A stretch of DNA of 39,223 nt from Xanthomarina sp035306605 (GCA_035306605.1 DATGNR010000020.1), one strand, 5' to 3'. Numbered from the stretch's first letter, positions 8,589 to 17,887 are shown. A program made the numbers and translations. The notes: generated from the letters alone by a model not told the origin.

Positions 8589-9062
8589 CTATTGATGGTG
8601 GTAGGGTTCATTTCTTAAAATAGTAAATCCTCTATAAAGTTGTTCTATTACAAACAAACGAATCATTTGATGAGAAAATGTCATTTTAGATAACGAGAGT
8701 TTTCCATTTGCTTTGTCATAAACTTCTTTAGAAAACCCATAAGGACCACCAATTACAAAAACCAATTGCTTGATCCCAGAATTCATGTGCTTTTGCAAGT
8801 ATTCCGAAAATCCAACAGAACTTAATTGTTTACCATTTTCATCTAATAAAATTAAAACATCTTGATTTTGAATTTTATTTAAAATAAGTTCGCCTTCTTT
8901 TTGCTTTTGCTGCTCTTCACTTAAGTTTTTGCTGTTTTTTAAATCTGGAATTATTTCTAATTCAAATTTTATATAAAAGCCAAGACGTTTTTGATAATCG
9001 TCCATTAAGGCTTGAAGTTGTTTGTTGTCTGTTTTGCCTATGGCAAGGAGTTTTATTTGCAT
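8589..9062 (-). CDS. rlmH: 23S rRNA (pseudouridine-1915-N3)-methyltransferase RlmH
   Basis: This SPOUT-class methyltransferase uses S-adenosylmethionine to methylate N3 of pseudouridine 1915 in helix 69 of 23S rRNA on assembled 70S ribosomes. The 157-residue length is standard. The SAM-binding knot is visible as LVFVIGGPYGFSKEVYDKA, and the C-terminal signature as SKMTFSHQMIRLFVIEQLYRGFTILRNEPYHH, one of the most conserved ends in the family. The N-terminus MQIKLLAIGKTDNKQLQALMDDYQKRL is also typical. It is transcribed alone, converging on hpf and diverging from nadC. Confidence 0.97.
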   Translation of the reverse strand: MQIKLLAIGKTDNKQLQALMDDYQKRLGFYIKFELEIIPDLKNSKNLSEEQQKQKEGELILNKIQNQDVLILLDENGKQLSSVGFSEYLQKHMNSGIKQLVFVIGGPYGFSKEVYDKANGKLSLSKMTFSHQMIRLFVIEQLYRGFTILRNEPYHHQ

Positions 9063-9173
9063 AAAATGTATAATCGCGCTTTAAAAAGACTTTTTATAAG
9101 TATCCAAGAAATTGATAATTTATAGCTTTGACACTCTGGACAAGAAATCTCAATAAGAACAAAATTTGAACTG

Positions 9174-9181
9174 CAAATTTA
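9174..9181 (-). promoter_or_regulatory. rlmH -7 element
   Basis: On the minus strand this octamer reads TAAATTTG, a perfect TAnnTTTG. No TTG is seen at 17-23 nt upstream, so the promoter call rests on the -7 element alone. Confidence 0.4.
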
Positions 9182-9258
9182 CATTTTAATTGGAATTTAG
9201 AATTTAGAATGCAATTAATTTGCATTTGTATTAGTATTTTTACAACAAATAAGAAGTC

Positions 9259-10116
9259 ATGATTTCAGAAGAACAATTTAATAAGGAAATAGAAATAATA
9301 GTAGCCAACGCTATAAGAGAAGACGTAGGAGATGGAGACCATAGTTCCTTAGCATGTATTCCTGCAACAGTAAAGGGAAAAGCTAAACTTTTAGTGAAAG
9401 ATGAAGGCATTATTGCTGGTGTAGAATTTGCTAAAAAAGTATTTCATTATGTCGATAAGGATCTAAAAATAGAAACCCTTATCAAAGATGGTTCTAAAGT
9501 GAAATTTGGAGACATTGTGTTCTATGTTGAAGGATCGTCGCAGTCAATTTTGAAAGCTGAACGCTTGGTTTTAAATGCTATGCAACGTATGAGTGCAATT
9601 GCTACAAAAACAAAGCACTTTGTTGATTTATTAGAAGGAACTGGAACAAAGGTTTTAGATACAAGGAAAACCACTCCAGGAATTCGTGCCTTAGAAAAAT
9701 GGGCAGTAAAAATAGGAGGAGGAGAAAACCATAGATTTGCTTTATACGATATGATTATGTTAAAGGACAATCATATTGATTTTGCTGGAGGAATTACTAA
9801 TGCGTTAAACAAAACCAAAGCTTATTTAAAAGATACAGGAAGGGATCTTAAAATTATTGTAGAAGCTAGAAACTTAGATGAAATAAAAGAAATTCTTGAA
9901 AACAAAGGCGTTTATAGAATTTTAATAGATAACTTTAATTATGAAGACACCAAAAAAGCAGTGGCTTTAATAGGTGATACCTGTTTAACAGAATCTTCGG
10001 GTGGTATCAATGAAAATACCATTAGAAAATATGCCGAATGCGGAGTAGATTTTATTTCTTCTGGAGCTCTAACTCATTCTGTATATAATATGGATTTAAG
10101 TTTGAAAGCTGTTTAG
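9259..10116 (+). CDS. nadC: Nicotinate-nucleotide pyrophosphorylase (carboxylating)
   Basis: This quinolinate phosphoribosyltransferase converts quinolinate and PRPP to nicotinate mononucleotide, CO2 and pyrophosphate in de novo NAD synthesis. The 285-residue protein has the N-terminal open-faced sandwich (IREDVGDGDHSSLAC) and the alpha/beta barrel. Conserved segments are LNAMQRMSAIAT, the LDTRKTTPGIRALEKWAVKIGGG quinolinate-binding region, the MLKDNHI motif, EARNLDEIKE, LIDNF and ESSGGI. Other NAD genes are not adjacent. It is followed after about 100 nt by the YihY family gene on the same strand. Confidence 0.97.
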   Translation: MISEEQFNKEIEIIVANAIREDVGDGDHSSLACIPATVKGKAKLLVKDEGIIAGVEFAKKVFHYVDKDLKIETLIKDGSKVKFGDIVFYVEGSSQSILKAERLVLNAMQRMSAIATKTKHFVDLLEGTGTKVLDTRKTTPGIRALEKWAVKIGGGENHRFALYDMIMLKDNHIDFAGGITNALNKTKAYLKDTGRDLKIIVEARNLDEIKEILENKGVYRILIDNFNYEDTKKAVALIGDTCLTESSGGINENTIRKYAECGVDFISSGALTHSVYNMDLSLKAV

Positions 10117-10219
10117 TTCAGAATTTAATATTCAAAATCTATTTTTGAGTTATTATTTATAGAACCTAGAACATATTTAATTAAAGAGACCATTAAACCG
10201 AAACATCAAGCAATAGTTA

Positions 10220-11161
10220 ATGACCAAACCCATAGAAGATAAGTTAAGTAAAATTCCTGTTATAAATTTGATTGTCAAGTTTTTTAAACAGATAAAGCTT
10301 CCTGGTTTAGAAGGGCTTTCTTTTTACGATTTAGTTGAACTCTATATTATTGGTGTTGGTCGAGGTGCATTGACAACAAGAGCAAGTGCCATTGCATTTA
10401 ATTTTTTTACGGCCATATTTCCTTTTTTACTTTTTATATTAATTGTAATTCCATTAATACCCATAGAGGATTTTAGGGTGGAGTTTCTAAATTTTTTAAA
10501 CTCGTTTTTACCACCAAGTACTTCAGATTTTTTCTTTAATAGTATTTTCGATAACATAAATTCCTCAAATCGAGGCGGCTTATTATCTTCAGTTTTTTTA
10601 GTGTCTATTTTTTTAATGGCTAATGGAATTAATGCTGTATTTGCAGGATTTGAAGGTTCGTATCATGAACAACTTGGAAGAAATGTAGTAAAGCAGTATT
10701 TGTATTCATTAGGAGTAGCTTTAATATTGGCATTCTTGTTAATTCTTACAGTAGTAGTTCTTGGGTATTTTCAAATTTACGTACTTGGAAATCTTGAAAA
10801 TTACGGCATTTTAGAAAAGAGTAACAATCAGTTTTGGATTATGGTTGCTAAGTACGTATTTTTTGTAATTATGGTATATTTAGCAACAGCTGTTTTGTAT
10901 TATTTTGGAACTAGAGAAGGGAAAGAGTCCAATTTCTTTTCATTGGGAGCATTATTCACAACAGTATTAATTATATTAAGCTCTTATTTGTTCGGGATTT
11001 ACATCGAAAACTTTTCACAATATAATGAACTTTATGGGTCTATTGGTGCACTTTTAATTTTGTTGTTTTACCTATGGTTAAACTCAAATATTCTGCTTTT
11101 AGGCTATGAACTGAATGCAACATTGCTTCGATTGAAAAAGATAAATAGTAATCATTTATAA
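10220..11161 (+). CDS. YihY/BrkB family inner-membrane protein
   Basis: The 313-residue integral membrane protein has about six transmembrane helices. The diagnostic YihY features are GRGALTTRASAIAFNFFTAIFPFLLFILIVIPLIP near the N-terminus, a central helix block containing LLSSVFLVSIFLMANGINAVFAGFEG, and the C-terminal YNELYGSIGALLILLFYLWLNSNILLLGYELNA. The family was once annotated as ribonuclease BN or virulence factor BrkB, but its real function is unresolved. It lies between nadC and priA on the same strand and may be co-transcribed with them. Confidence 0.9.
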   Translation: MTKPIEDKLSKIPVINLIVKFFKQIKLPGLEGLSFYDLVELYIIGVGRGALTTRASAIAFNFFTAIFPFLLFILIVIPLIPIEDFRVEFLNFLNSFLPPSTSDFFFNSIFDNINSSNRGGLLSSVFLVSIFLMANGINAVFAGFEGSYHEQLGRNVVKQYLYSLGVALILAFLLILTVVVLGYFQIYVLGNLENYGILEKSNNQFWIMVAKYVFFVIMVYLATAVLYYFGTREGKESNFFSLGALFTTVLIILSSYLFGIYIENFSQYNELYGSIGALLILLFYLWLNSNILLLGYELNATLLRLKKINSNHL

Positions 11162-11225
11162 AAAATGAAATCTGTTAATCCTTATTAATTAATAGATTTA
11201 CACCCAACACTTAACACTAATTGCC

Positions 11226-13676
11226 TTGCACTATATAGACGTTATACTTCCTATTCCTATTCCAAAATTATTTACTTATAGTATTACAGAAGCTGAGGTG
11301 GGATTTTTAAAACCCGGAATGCGCGTGTCTGTACCTTTTGGGAAAGCGAAAATTTATACGGCATTGGTTTATAGCATTCACACTAACGAACCTCATGCCT
11401 ACGAAGCAAAAGAGATTCATCAAATTCTAGATGATAAGCCAGTAATTACAGAAACACAGTTGGTACATTGGCAGTGGATTGCCGATTATTACATGTGCAC
11501 TTTAGGTGATGTGATGCGAGCAGCTTTACCAAGTGCTTTTATTTTAGAAAGTGAAACCATTATTACTCTTGATAGGGAGGGGGCTTTTAATGAATCAGAC
11601 TTAAAGGACGAAGAATTTTTGGTTTTTGAAGCTCTTCAGCATCAATCGTCTTTAAAAATCCATGATATTATGAATATTCTGGATAAAAAAAATGTACTTC
11701 CTATAATTAAAAGTTTATTAGAAAAAAAAGTAATAAGTGTTGATGAGGAGATTTTTGAAAAATACAAGCCAAAATTGGTTCGTTATGTAAAACTTCAACC
11801 TCAATTTTCATCAAGTCAAGGTTTACAAGATTTATTGGAGGAGTTAAGTAGGGCGCCGAAACAGAGAGAGGTTATAATGACCTTGTTTTCACTTTCGGCT
11901 AAAACTAAGAAACCAATTAAAGTTTCGGAGTTGACCGAACAAAGTAATGCATCGTCATCCATTATTAAATCGTTGTTGGATAAGAATATTCTTGAAGAAT
12001 ATTATATTCAAACAGATAGAATCCAATATTCAGGAGAAGAAAACAATCCGATTAAAAAGTTAAGCGAAGCACAAAACACAGCTTTTCAGGAAATTAAATC
12101 ATCTTTCAAAACCCATAATATTACTTTATTACATGGTGTAACATCTTCGGGTAAAACAGAAATATATGTTAAGTTAATTGAAGAGGTTTTAGCTTTAAAT
12201 AAACAAGTTTTGTACTTGTTACCTGAAATAGCTTTAACAACCCAATTGGTAAATAGACTTCAAGATTATTTTGGAGAAAAAGTGGCTGTTTACCATTCTA
12301 AATATTCATCGCAAGAACGGGTTGAGGTTTGGAATCAGATTTTAAATAAATCCTCTAAGGCTCAAATTGTTTTGGGAGCGCGTTCTTCGGTTTTATTGCC
12401 GTTTCATGATTTAGGATTGGTTATCGTAGACGAAGAACACGAGTCATCCTATAAACAATTTGATCCTGCTCCTCGCTATCATGCAAGAGATTCAGCTATC
12501 GTTTTAGGAAGCTTATTTAAATGTAAAACGCTTTTAGGGTCTGCAACACCAAGTATAGAAAGCTTTTATAACACTAAACTAAATAAGTATGCTTTGGTGG
12601 AATTAAGCAAGAGATATAATAACGTATTGATGCCAGATATCGAGCTTGTTGATGTTAAAGACAAGCATAAGCGGAAGCGCATGACCGGTCATTTTAGCGA
12701 TAGATTAATTGAAGAAATGACAGAAACTTTAAATGCTGGTCATCAAGTTATTTTATTTCAAAATAGAAGGGGGTTCTCGCCAATAGTAGAATGTCAGACT
12801 TGTGGAGTGTCACCTCAATGTCCAAATTGCGACGTTAGTTTAACCTATCATCAATATAAAGACCAACTTCGTTGTCACTATTGCGGCTACCATGCAGTTA
12901 TGATTAAAACTTGTGAAGCTTGTGGAAGCTTGGATTTAGATAATAAAGGTTTTGGAACCCAACAAGTAGAAGAGGAGGTTAAAGAACTTTTTCCGAACTA
13001 CAAGGTGGCTAGAATGGATATGGATACAACTCGAGGAAAATATGGTTACGAAAAACTCATTACAGCGCTTGAGCAGCAAGAAATAGATATTTTAGTTGGT
13101 ACTCAAATGCTAACGAAAGGATTGGATTTTAGACATGTAAAATTGGTTGGAATTATGAATGCTGATAACATGCTTAATTTTCCAGATTTTAGAGCGCATG
13201 AGCGAAGCTTTCAGCTTATGGTACAGGTGTCAGGTAGAGCGGGAAGAACAGAAGAGCGTGGGAAGGTTTTAATTCAAACTTATAACCCGTATCATAAAAT
13301 TCTACAACAAGTGGCTTCAAACTCCTACTTGGAAATGTTTGAAGAACAAATGGATGAACGACGTAATTTTAAATATCCACCCATTTATAAGTTAATTAAA
13401 ATAACCTTAAAACATCGTAATTATAATAAGGTGAATGTGGCAGCAGATTGGTATGCGCAATCTTTGCGTATGGTTTTTAAAACAAATATATTAGGTCCAG
13501 AATTTCCGCCCGTTTCAAGGATAAGAAATCAGTATATAAAACATATTATTGTAAAAATTCCACCAAAACAATCTGTGTTAAAAACAAAAGAAGCTATCAT
13601 TAAAATAAACAATAGCTTCTTTGCTGTAAAAGACTTTAGATCTGTGAGGGTAATTCTAAATGTTGATAATTATTGA
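11226..13676 (+). CDS. priA: Primosomal protein N' (replication restart helicase PriA)
   Basis: PriA is a superfamily 2 3'-to-5' DNA helicase that recognises stalled forks and recombination intermediates and reloads the replisome. The 816-residue protein has the N-terminal 3'BD (YIDVILPIPIPKLFTYSI), Walker A in GVTSSGKTEIY, DEEH in IVDEEHESSYKQ, and GSATPSIES. The zinc region is rich in CxxC pairs (CQTCG, CPNC, CHYCG, CEACG). The GTQMLTKGLDF and VSGRAGR motifs complete the helicase core. The start is a TTG: there is no upstream ATG before the preceding stop, and LPIPIP must lie within the first dozen residues. Its stop (TGA at 13674-13676) lies 1 nt from the convergent regulator gene. Confidence 0.95.
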   Translation: MHYIDVILPIPIPKLFTYSITEAEVGFLKPGMRVSVPFGKAKIYTALVYSIHTNEPHAYEAKEIHQILDDKPVITETQLVHWQWIADYYMCTLGDVMRAALPSAFILESETIITLDREGAFNESDLKDEEFLVFEALQHQSSLKIHDIMNILDKKNVLPIIKSLLEKKVISVDEEIFEKYKPKLVRYVKLQPQFSSSQGLQDLLEELSRAPKQREVIMTLFSLSAKTKKPIKVSELTEQSNASSSIIKSLLDKNILEEYYIQTDRIQYSGEENNPIKKLSEAQNTAFQEIKSSFKTHNITLLHGVTSSGKTEIYVKLIEEVLALNKQVLYLLPEIALTTQLVNRLQDYFGEKVAVYHSKYSSQERVEVWNQILNKSSKAQIVLGARSSVLLPFHDLGLVIVDEEHESSYKQFDPAPRYHARDSAIVLGSLFKCKTLLGSATPSIESFYNTKLNKYALVELSKRYNNVLMPDIELVDVKDKHKRKRMTGHFSDRLIEEMTETLNAGHQVILFQNRRGFSPIVECQTCGVSPQCPNCDVSLTYHQYKDQLRCHYCGYHAVMIKTCEACGSLDLDNKGFGTQQVEEEVKELFPNYKVARMDMDTTRGKYGYEKLITALEQQEIDILVGTQMLTKGLDFRHVKLVGIMNADNMLNFPDFRAHERSFQLMVQVSGRAGRTEERGKVLIQTYNPYHKILQQVASNSYLEMFEEQMDERRNFKYPPIYKLIKITLKHRNYNKVNVAADWYAQSLRMVFKTNILGPEFPPVSRIRNQYIKHIIVKIPPKQSVLKTKEAIIKINNSFFAVKDFRSVRVILNVDNY

Positions 13677-13677
13677 T

Positions 13678-14379
13678 TTAAGTTATGTTGTTATTTAAAG
13701 CATCCACTAATTGAGTCTTTTTGTTTCGGCTTAATGGAATTTCATAAGCACCAACTTCAACATTTTTACTATTAAATCTGTCAATTTTATCTAAATTAAC
13801 AATGTATGATTTGTGGATTCTTAAAAACTTTCCTTCAGGAAGTTCTGCTTCAAACGCCTTCATGGTAGATAGTACTACTAAGCTTGTTTCTTCGGTAACT
13901 AGTTTTACGTAATCACCTAAAGCTTCAATCCACTTAATATCTTTAATGTATACTTTACGTTTTTTAAGGTTGCTTTTTACAAATATGTGCTCACCTTCAG
14001 TTTCGTTAAAGTCTAATTTTAATTTATGTTGTTCTACAGCTTTATCCACAGCTGTGTTAAAACGTTCTCTAGTTATAGGTTTGTGTAGGTAATCTGTAGC
14101 ATCGTAGTTAAATGCTTTAAATGCATATTCGGTTTTACCTGTAACAAAAATAATTTGAGGTTTGTTATTTAGTACATCCAAAAGTTCAAACCCATTTAAA
14201 ACAGGCATTTCAATATCAAGAAATATTAAATCGACCTTATGGTGGTTTAAGCCATTTTTAGTCTCAAGCGCACTATTGTATTCCGCTATCAAGTTAAGTG
14301 AAGGATGGCTTTCAATTAACTTAACAATGGAGAGGCGCTGTATTGCTGAGTCGTCAACTACTACACAGTTTAAAGTCAT
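13678..14379 (-). CDS. LytTR-family response regulator
   Basis: The protein has an N-terminal receiver domain (residues 1-120) with acidic pocket D9-D10, phosphoacceptor D55 in LIFLDIEMP, and the HKP lysine. A C-terminal LytTR DNA-binding domain (about 135-234) reads EHIFVKSNLKKRKVYIKDIKWIEALGDYVKLVT and FLRIHKSYIVNLDKI. In Bacteroidota such regulators usually work with a LytS/YehU-type histidine kinase, but none is in this window. An in-frame ATG at 14421 would add 14 residues before the receiver domain. MTLNCVVVDD at 14379 is the natural start. Confidence 0.92.
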   Translation of the reverse strand: MTLNCVVVDDSAIQRLSIVKLIESHPSLNLIAEYNSALETKNGLNHHKVDLIFLDIEMPVLNGFELLDVLNNKPQIIFVTGKTEYAFKAFNYDATDYLHKPITRERFNTAVDKAVEQHKLKLDFNETEGEHIFVKSNLKKRKVYIKDIKWIEALGDYVKLVTEETSLVVLSTMKAFEAELPEGKFLRIHKSYIVNLDKIDRFNSKNVEVGAYEIPLSRNKKTQLVDALNNNIT

Positions 14380-14517
14380 AAGATTAATATTTATATTGGT
14401 TAAGTATCGACAATAGTACAAAAAACGGGGTTAAAAACCAAATAACATCGACTAAATGTATGGTTTAACAGATTTTAACATCTGCTTGAATGCGATTTAA
14501 ATATGTTTGTTTTAAAG

Positions 14518-14548
14518 TTGTAATATATAAATAATATTCTTATTTTTG
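14518..14548 (+). promoter_or_regulatory. rpsF operon promoter
   Basis: TTG at 14518-14520 and TATTTTTG at 14541-14548 are separated by 20 nt. Both match the Bacteroidota consensus. The transcript would begin near 14555, about 25 nt before rpsF. Confidence 0.8.
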
Positions 14549-14578
14549 CACCCATTTTAACATTAAAAACAATTTAAT

Positions 14579-14917
14579 ATGAATCATTACGAAACTGTTT
14601 TCATCTTAAATCCCGTTTTATCTGAGACCCAGATAAAGGAAACAGTACAGAAATACGAAGATTTTCTAGTTTCTCGAGGAGCAAAGATGGTATCAAAAGA
14701 AGATTGGGGACTAAAAAAATTAGCTTATCCAATCCAAAAGAAAAAAAGTGGATTTTACCACTTATTCGAGTATCAAGTAGATGGTGAAGTTATTAAGCCA
14801 TTAGAAATCGAATTTAGACGTGACGAGCGTTTTATGCGTTATTTAACTGTTACTCTAGATAAGCATGCTGTATCTTGGGCAGAGAGAAGAAGAGAGAAAC
14901 TTAAACAAAAAGCGTAA
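14579..14917 (+). CDS. rpsF: 30S ribosomal protein S6
   Basis: S6 is a component of the small-subunit platform and binds 16S rRNA as a dimer with S18. The 112-residue protein has the S6 opening MNHYETVFILNPVLSETQIKE, the central EDWGLKKLAYPIQKKKSGFYHLFEYQ and FRRDERFMRYLTVTLDKHA. It is the first gene of rpsF-rpsR-rplI, the usual S6-S18-L9 order, with 2 nt to rpsR. Confidence 0.98.
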   Translation: MNHYETVFILNPVLSETQIKETVQKYEDFLVSRGAKMVSKEDWGLKKLAYPIQKKKSGFYHLFEYQVDGEVIKPLEIEFRRDERFMRYLTVTLDKHAVSWAERRREKLKQKA

Positions 14918-14919
14918 TT

Positions 14920-15216
14920 ATGTCATCTATAGAACAACAAGCAAAAGGAAAGAAGGACGGAGAAATTAGATATTTAACGCCTTTGAATATTGAAACTAAC
15001 AAGAATAAAAAGTACTGTCGTTTCAAGAAATCAGGAATCAAATATGTAGACTATAAAGATGCAGATTGGTTATTAGGTTTTGTTAACGAACAAGGTAAAA
15101 TTTTACCAAGACGTTTAACAGGAACTTCCTTAAAATATCAAAGAAAAGTGTCAGTTGCTGTAAAAAGAGCTCGTCACTTAGCATTATTGCCTTACGTAGC
15201 AGATTTATTAAAATAA
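14920..15216 (+). CDS. rpsR: 30S ribosomal protein S18
   Basis: The 98-residue protein carries the S18 signature: YCRFKKSGIKYVDYKDADWLLGFVNEQGKILPRRLTGTSLKYQRKVSVAVKRARHLALLPYV. S18 pairs with S6 on the 30S platform, matching its position directly after rpsF. The N-terminal extension MSSIEQQAKGKKDGEIRYLTP is longer than in E. coli and is common in Bacteroidota. Confidence 0.98.
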   Translation: MSSIEQQAKGKKDGEIRYLTPLNIETNKNKKYCRFKKSGIKYVDYKDADWLLGFVNEQGKILPRRLTGTSLKYQRKVSVAVKRARHLALLPYVADLLK

Positions 15217-15229
15217 AAAAATCATAACA

Positions 15230-15691
15230 ATGGAACTTATATTAAAACAAGACGTTGAAAATTTAGGATTTAAAGACGATGTTGTAACGGTTAAGAACGG
15301 TTATGGTAGAAACTTTTTAATTCCACAAAAGCTAGCTGTATTAGCAACTGCTTCTGCGAAAAAAGTATTGGCAGAAAACTTAAAGCAACGTGCTTATAAA
15401 GACAAAAAAATAATTGAAGAGGCAACTAAAACTGCTGAGGCAATTAAAGCTTTAGAAATTAAAATACCAGCTAAAGCTACTGAAGGTGCTTCTGCAGGTG
15501 ATAAATTATTTGGTTCTATTACCAAAGCCGATTTAGTTGAAGCTTTTTCAAAAGCTGGTCATGATATCGATAAGAAATTCGTAACTATTACGGGTGGAAA
15601 TATTAAACGTTTAGGACAGTACGACGCTGTAATTCGTTTACATAGAGAAGTAACTTTCGAAATTCCTTTTGAAGTTATCGCTCAAGCCTAA
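15230..15691 (+). CDS. rplI: 50S ribosomal protein L9
   Basis: The 153-residue L9 has its two globular ends joined by a long helix. The N-terminal domain is MELILKQDVENLGFKDDVVTVKNGYGRNFLIPQKLAVLAT. A charged helix at about 40-75 and the C-terminal domain (GDKLFGSITKADLVEAF through TFEIPFEVIA) follow. It binds 23S rRNA domain V near the L1 stalk. It is the last gene of the operon, with a terminator from 15709. Confidence 0.98.
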   Translation: MELILKQDVENLGFKDDVVTVKNGYGRNFLIPQKLAVLATASAKKVLAENLKQRAYKDKKIIEEATKTAEAIKALEIKIPAKATEGASAGDKLFGSITKADLVEAFSKAGHDIDKKFVTITGGNIKRLGQYDAVIRLHREVTFEIPFEVIAQA

Positions 15692-15708
15692 TGTTTAAAT
15701 AACATATA

Positions 15709-15740
15709 AAAAGCCTCAACTTCGTTGGGGCTTTTTTTTT
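15709..15740 (+). terminator. Intrinsic terminator of the rpsF-rpsR-rplI operon
   Basis: AAGCCTCAAC at 15711-15720 pairs with GTTGGGGCTT at 15724-15733 around a TTC loop (one T-G pair), followed by a T run to 15740. Confidence 0.92.
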
Positions 15741-15753
15741 AATTTTTTTTAAA

Positions 15754-16221
15754 ATGAAATACGCTAGATTAACTAAAGAACAGTTTGAAGAACTACATAA
15801 AGAATTTATAAATTTTCTTGCTACACAAACCATAACAGCCCAAGAATGGGAAGATATTAAAGTAAACAAACCGGAAGTAGCCGAACAGGAATTGGATGTT
15901 TTTAGCGATTTAGTTTGGGAAGGTGTATTAAGCAAAGTGCAATATGTTGAGCACATTTCACCTCAACAAATTCATTTATTTCATTTAAATGAAGATAACA
16001 TGCATTTGATTGCCATTAAGATTAAGAACCCAATTGATTTAACCACTAAAGAAGGTTTTAATTGGTTACGTGAAAATTTAATGGACGATGACGTGGAGTT
16101 TTTACAAGCAAGAAAAGATTATACCGACGATAGAAATGCTGATAAGTTTAAATTAATCGAACAAGGTGGAACCATCACCAAAGGCGATTTATTTAAATAT
16201 TTAGATAAGTTGATTAATTAG
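15754..16221 (+). CDS. Conserved cytoplasmic protein (probable DUF6495)
   Basis: This is a 155-residue acidic protein with no signal peptide or membrane segment. It begins MKYARLTKEQFEELHKEFINF and contains AEQELDVFSDLVWEGVL, QIHLFHLNEDNMHLIAIKI and IEQGGTITKGDLFKYLDKLI. I recall a Flavobacteriia family of this shape placed after rplI and catalogued as DUF6495, but I cannot confirm it. It begins only 13 nt after the L9 terminator, so it may rely on read-through or on a promoter I do not see. Function unknown. Confidence 0.8.
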   Translation: MKYARLTKEQFEELHKEFINFLATQTITAQEWEDIKVNKPEVAEQELDVFSDLVWEGVLSKVQYVEHISPQQIHLFHLNEDNMHLIAIKIKNPIDLTTKEGFNWLRENLMDDDVEFLQARKDYTDDRNADKFKLIEQGGTITKGDLFKYLDKLIN

Positions 16222-16340
16222 GTTTTTTTGAGTTGCAACCTTAGAAGTGGGGTGTTAGTCTTTTAATTATACTTATTGAGTATTATAAGATTTCCACGCA
16301 TTTTCTTTTCAAAAACTCAAACCGACGTTTTTTAATTCTT

Positions 16341-16390
16341 TATTTTTGTTTTTCAATTATTAATTAAAAGAAATTCCCTGTTTTTGGGAA
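16341..16390 (+). promoter_or_regulatory. hisS -7 element and small leader hairpin
   Basis: TATTTTTG at 16341-16348 is a perfect -7 element, with no clear TTG upstream. The predicted leader of about 43 nt ends with a TTCCC/GGGAA hairpin (16374-16378 with 16386-16390), 6 nt before the hisS ATG. The stem is short, so a role is uncertain. Confidence 0.45.
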
Positions 16391-16396
16391 GTTGAT

Positions 16397-17767
16397 ATGG
16401 CACAAAAACCAAGTATTCCAAAAGGAACAAGAGATTTTACTCCAGAGCAAGTAGCTAAACGCAACTATATATTCAATACCATTCAAACGCAATTCGAACT
16501 ATATGGCTTTCAGCCAATAGAAACACCTAGTTTTGAAAACTCTGATACTTTAATGGGAAAGTATGGTGAGGAAGGAGATAGATTGATTTTTAAAATTTTG
16601 AATTCTGGAGATTATTTAAATAAAGTGCATGATACCCTTTATCAAACAAAAGATTCTAGTGCCATAACTCCTAAAATATCAGAAAAAGCTCTACGCTACG
16701 ATTTAACAGTTCCCTTTGCTCGGTATGTGGTACAGCATCAAAACGAAATAGAATTTCCTTTTAAACGTTATCAAATGCAGCCTGTTTGGAGAGCTGATAG
16801 ACCTCAGAAAGGACGTTTTAGAGAGTTTTACCAATGCGATGCGGATGTGGTTGGTTCCACCTCTTTATGGCAGGAAGTAGAATTTGTTCAGTTATATGAT
16901 GCAGTATTTAAAGCATTAAAACTAGAAGGAGTAACTATTAAAATTAATAATCGGAAAATACTTTCTGGAATAGCAGAAGTAATTGGAGCCAGCGATAAAT
17001 TAATTGACTTCACCGTAGCTTTAGATAAGCTAGACAAAATAGGAGAGGAGAAGGTGAAAGAAGAAATGTTAGAAAAGGGCATTTCTAAAGAAGGGATTGA
17101 AAAATTACAACCTTTATTTGCACTTTCAGGAACTTTTAGCTCTCAAATTAAGCAGTTAAAAACTATTTTAAGCACTTCTGAGGAAGGTAATAAGGGAATT
17201 CAAGAATTAGAATTTATTGATAAAGCCATTTCAGAACTAGGTTTGCAAACAGCAATATTAAAATTAGATGTTACACTTGCTAGGGGATTGAACTATTATA
17301 CAGGTGCAATTTATGAAGTTTCTGCTCCTGAAAAAGTACAAATGGGCTCCATTGGTGGTGGAGGTCGTTACGACGATCTAACCGGTATATTTGGAATGAA
17401 AGATGTAAGTGGTGTTGGAATTAGTTTTGGATTGGATAGAATTTATCTGGTATTGGAAGAACTTAATTTATTTCCAGAAACAGTTACCAAAAATATCGAT
17501 TTACTATTTATAAATTTTGGAGAAAATGAAGCGTTATTTTGCTTAAAAGCAATCAAGCAATTACGTTTAAATGCTATTAATGCCGAATTATATCCAGATT
17601 CAGCAAAAATGAAAAAACAAATGAATCATGCCAATAAGCGCAATATCCCATTTGTGGTATTAGTAGGAGATGAGGAAATGAAATCGGATAGTTACACTTT
17701 GAAAAATATGATTTCAGGAGAACAAGAAAAAGTATCATTACAAGATTTGATTTCTAAGTTTAAATAG
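16397..17767 (+). CDS. hisS: Histidine--tRNA ligase
   Basis: This class II aminoacyl-tRNA synthetase charges tRNA-His. The 456-residue protein has KGTRDFTPEQVAKRNYIF at the N-terminus, and motif 2 in KRYQMQPVWRADRPQKGRFREFYQCDAD. The histidine-binding segments are ARGLNYYTGAIYE and IGGGGRYDDL, and motif 3 is in GVGISFGLDRIYLVLEE. A C-terminal anticodon-binding domain spans about 360-456. It is transcribed alone and ends in a strong terminator. Confidence 0.97.
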   Translation: MAQKPSIPKGTRDFTPEQVAKRNYIFNTIQTQFELYGFQPIETPSFENSDTLMGKYGEEGDRLIFKILNSGDYLNKVHDTLYQTKDSSAITPKISEKALRYDLTVPFARYVVQHQNEIEFPFKRYQMQPVWRADRPQKGRFREFYQCDADVVGSTSLWQEVEFVQLYDAVFKALKLEGVTIKINNRKILSGIAEVIGASDKLIDFTVALDKLDKIGEEKVKEEMLEKGISKEGIEKLQPLFALSGTFSSQIKQLKTILSTSEEGNKGIQELEFIDKAISELGLQTAILKLDVTLARGLNYYTGAIYEVSAPEKVQMGSIGGGGRYDDLTGIFGMKDVSGVGISFGLDRIYLVLEELNLFPETVTKNIDLLFINFGENEALFCLKAIKQLRLNAINAELYPDSAKMKKQMNHANKRNIPFVVLVGDEEMKSDSYTLKNMISGEQEKVSLQDLISKFK

Positions 17768-17856
17768 TAACTCAAAATGAATTCTATCTTTACTTAAATT
17801 AACTTGTAATTTAATAGGTTTAAATCAAGCATAAATTGAAACTAGATAAAAGTAAA

Positions 17857-17887
17857 GAGTCCTGATGTTTTTCAGGGCTCTTTTTTT
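17857..17887 (+). terminator. Intrinsic terminator after hisS
   Basis: GAGTCCTGA at 17857-17865 pairs with TCAGGGCTC at 17872-17880 (one T-G pair), followed by seven T at 17881-17887. Confidence 0.9.

Noticed and set aside
14380..14421. Longer LytTR regulator starting at 14421
   Set aside because: The 14 extra residues have no counterpart in receiver domains, and the usual start lies a few residues before the VVVDD strand.
15675..15956. Minus-strand 93-codon open frame
   Set aside because: It overlaps the DUF6495-like gene and the rplI terminator and has no recognisable protein features.
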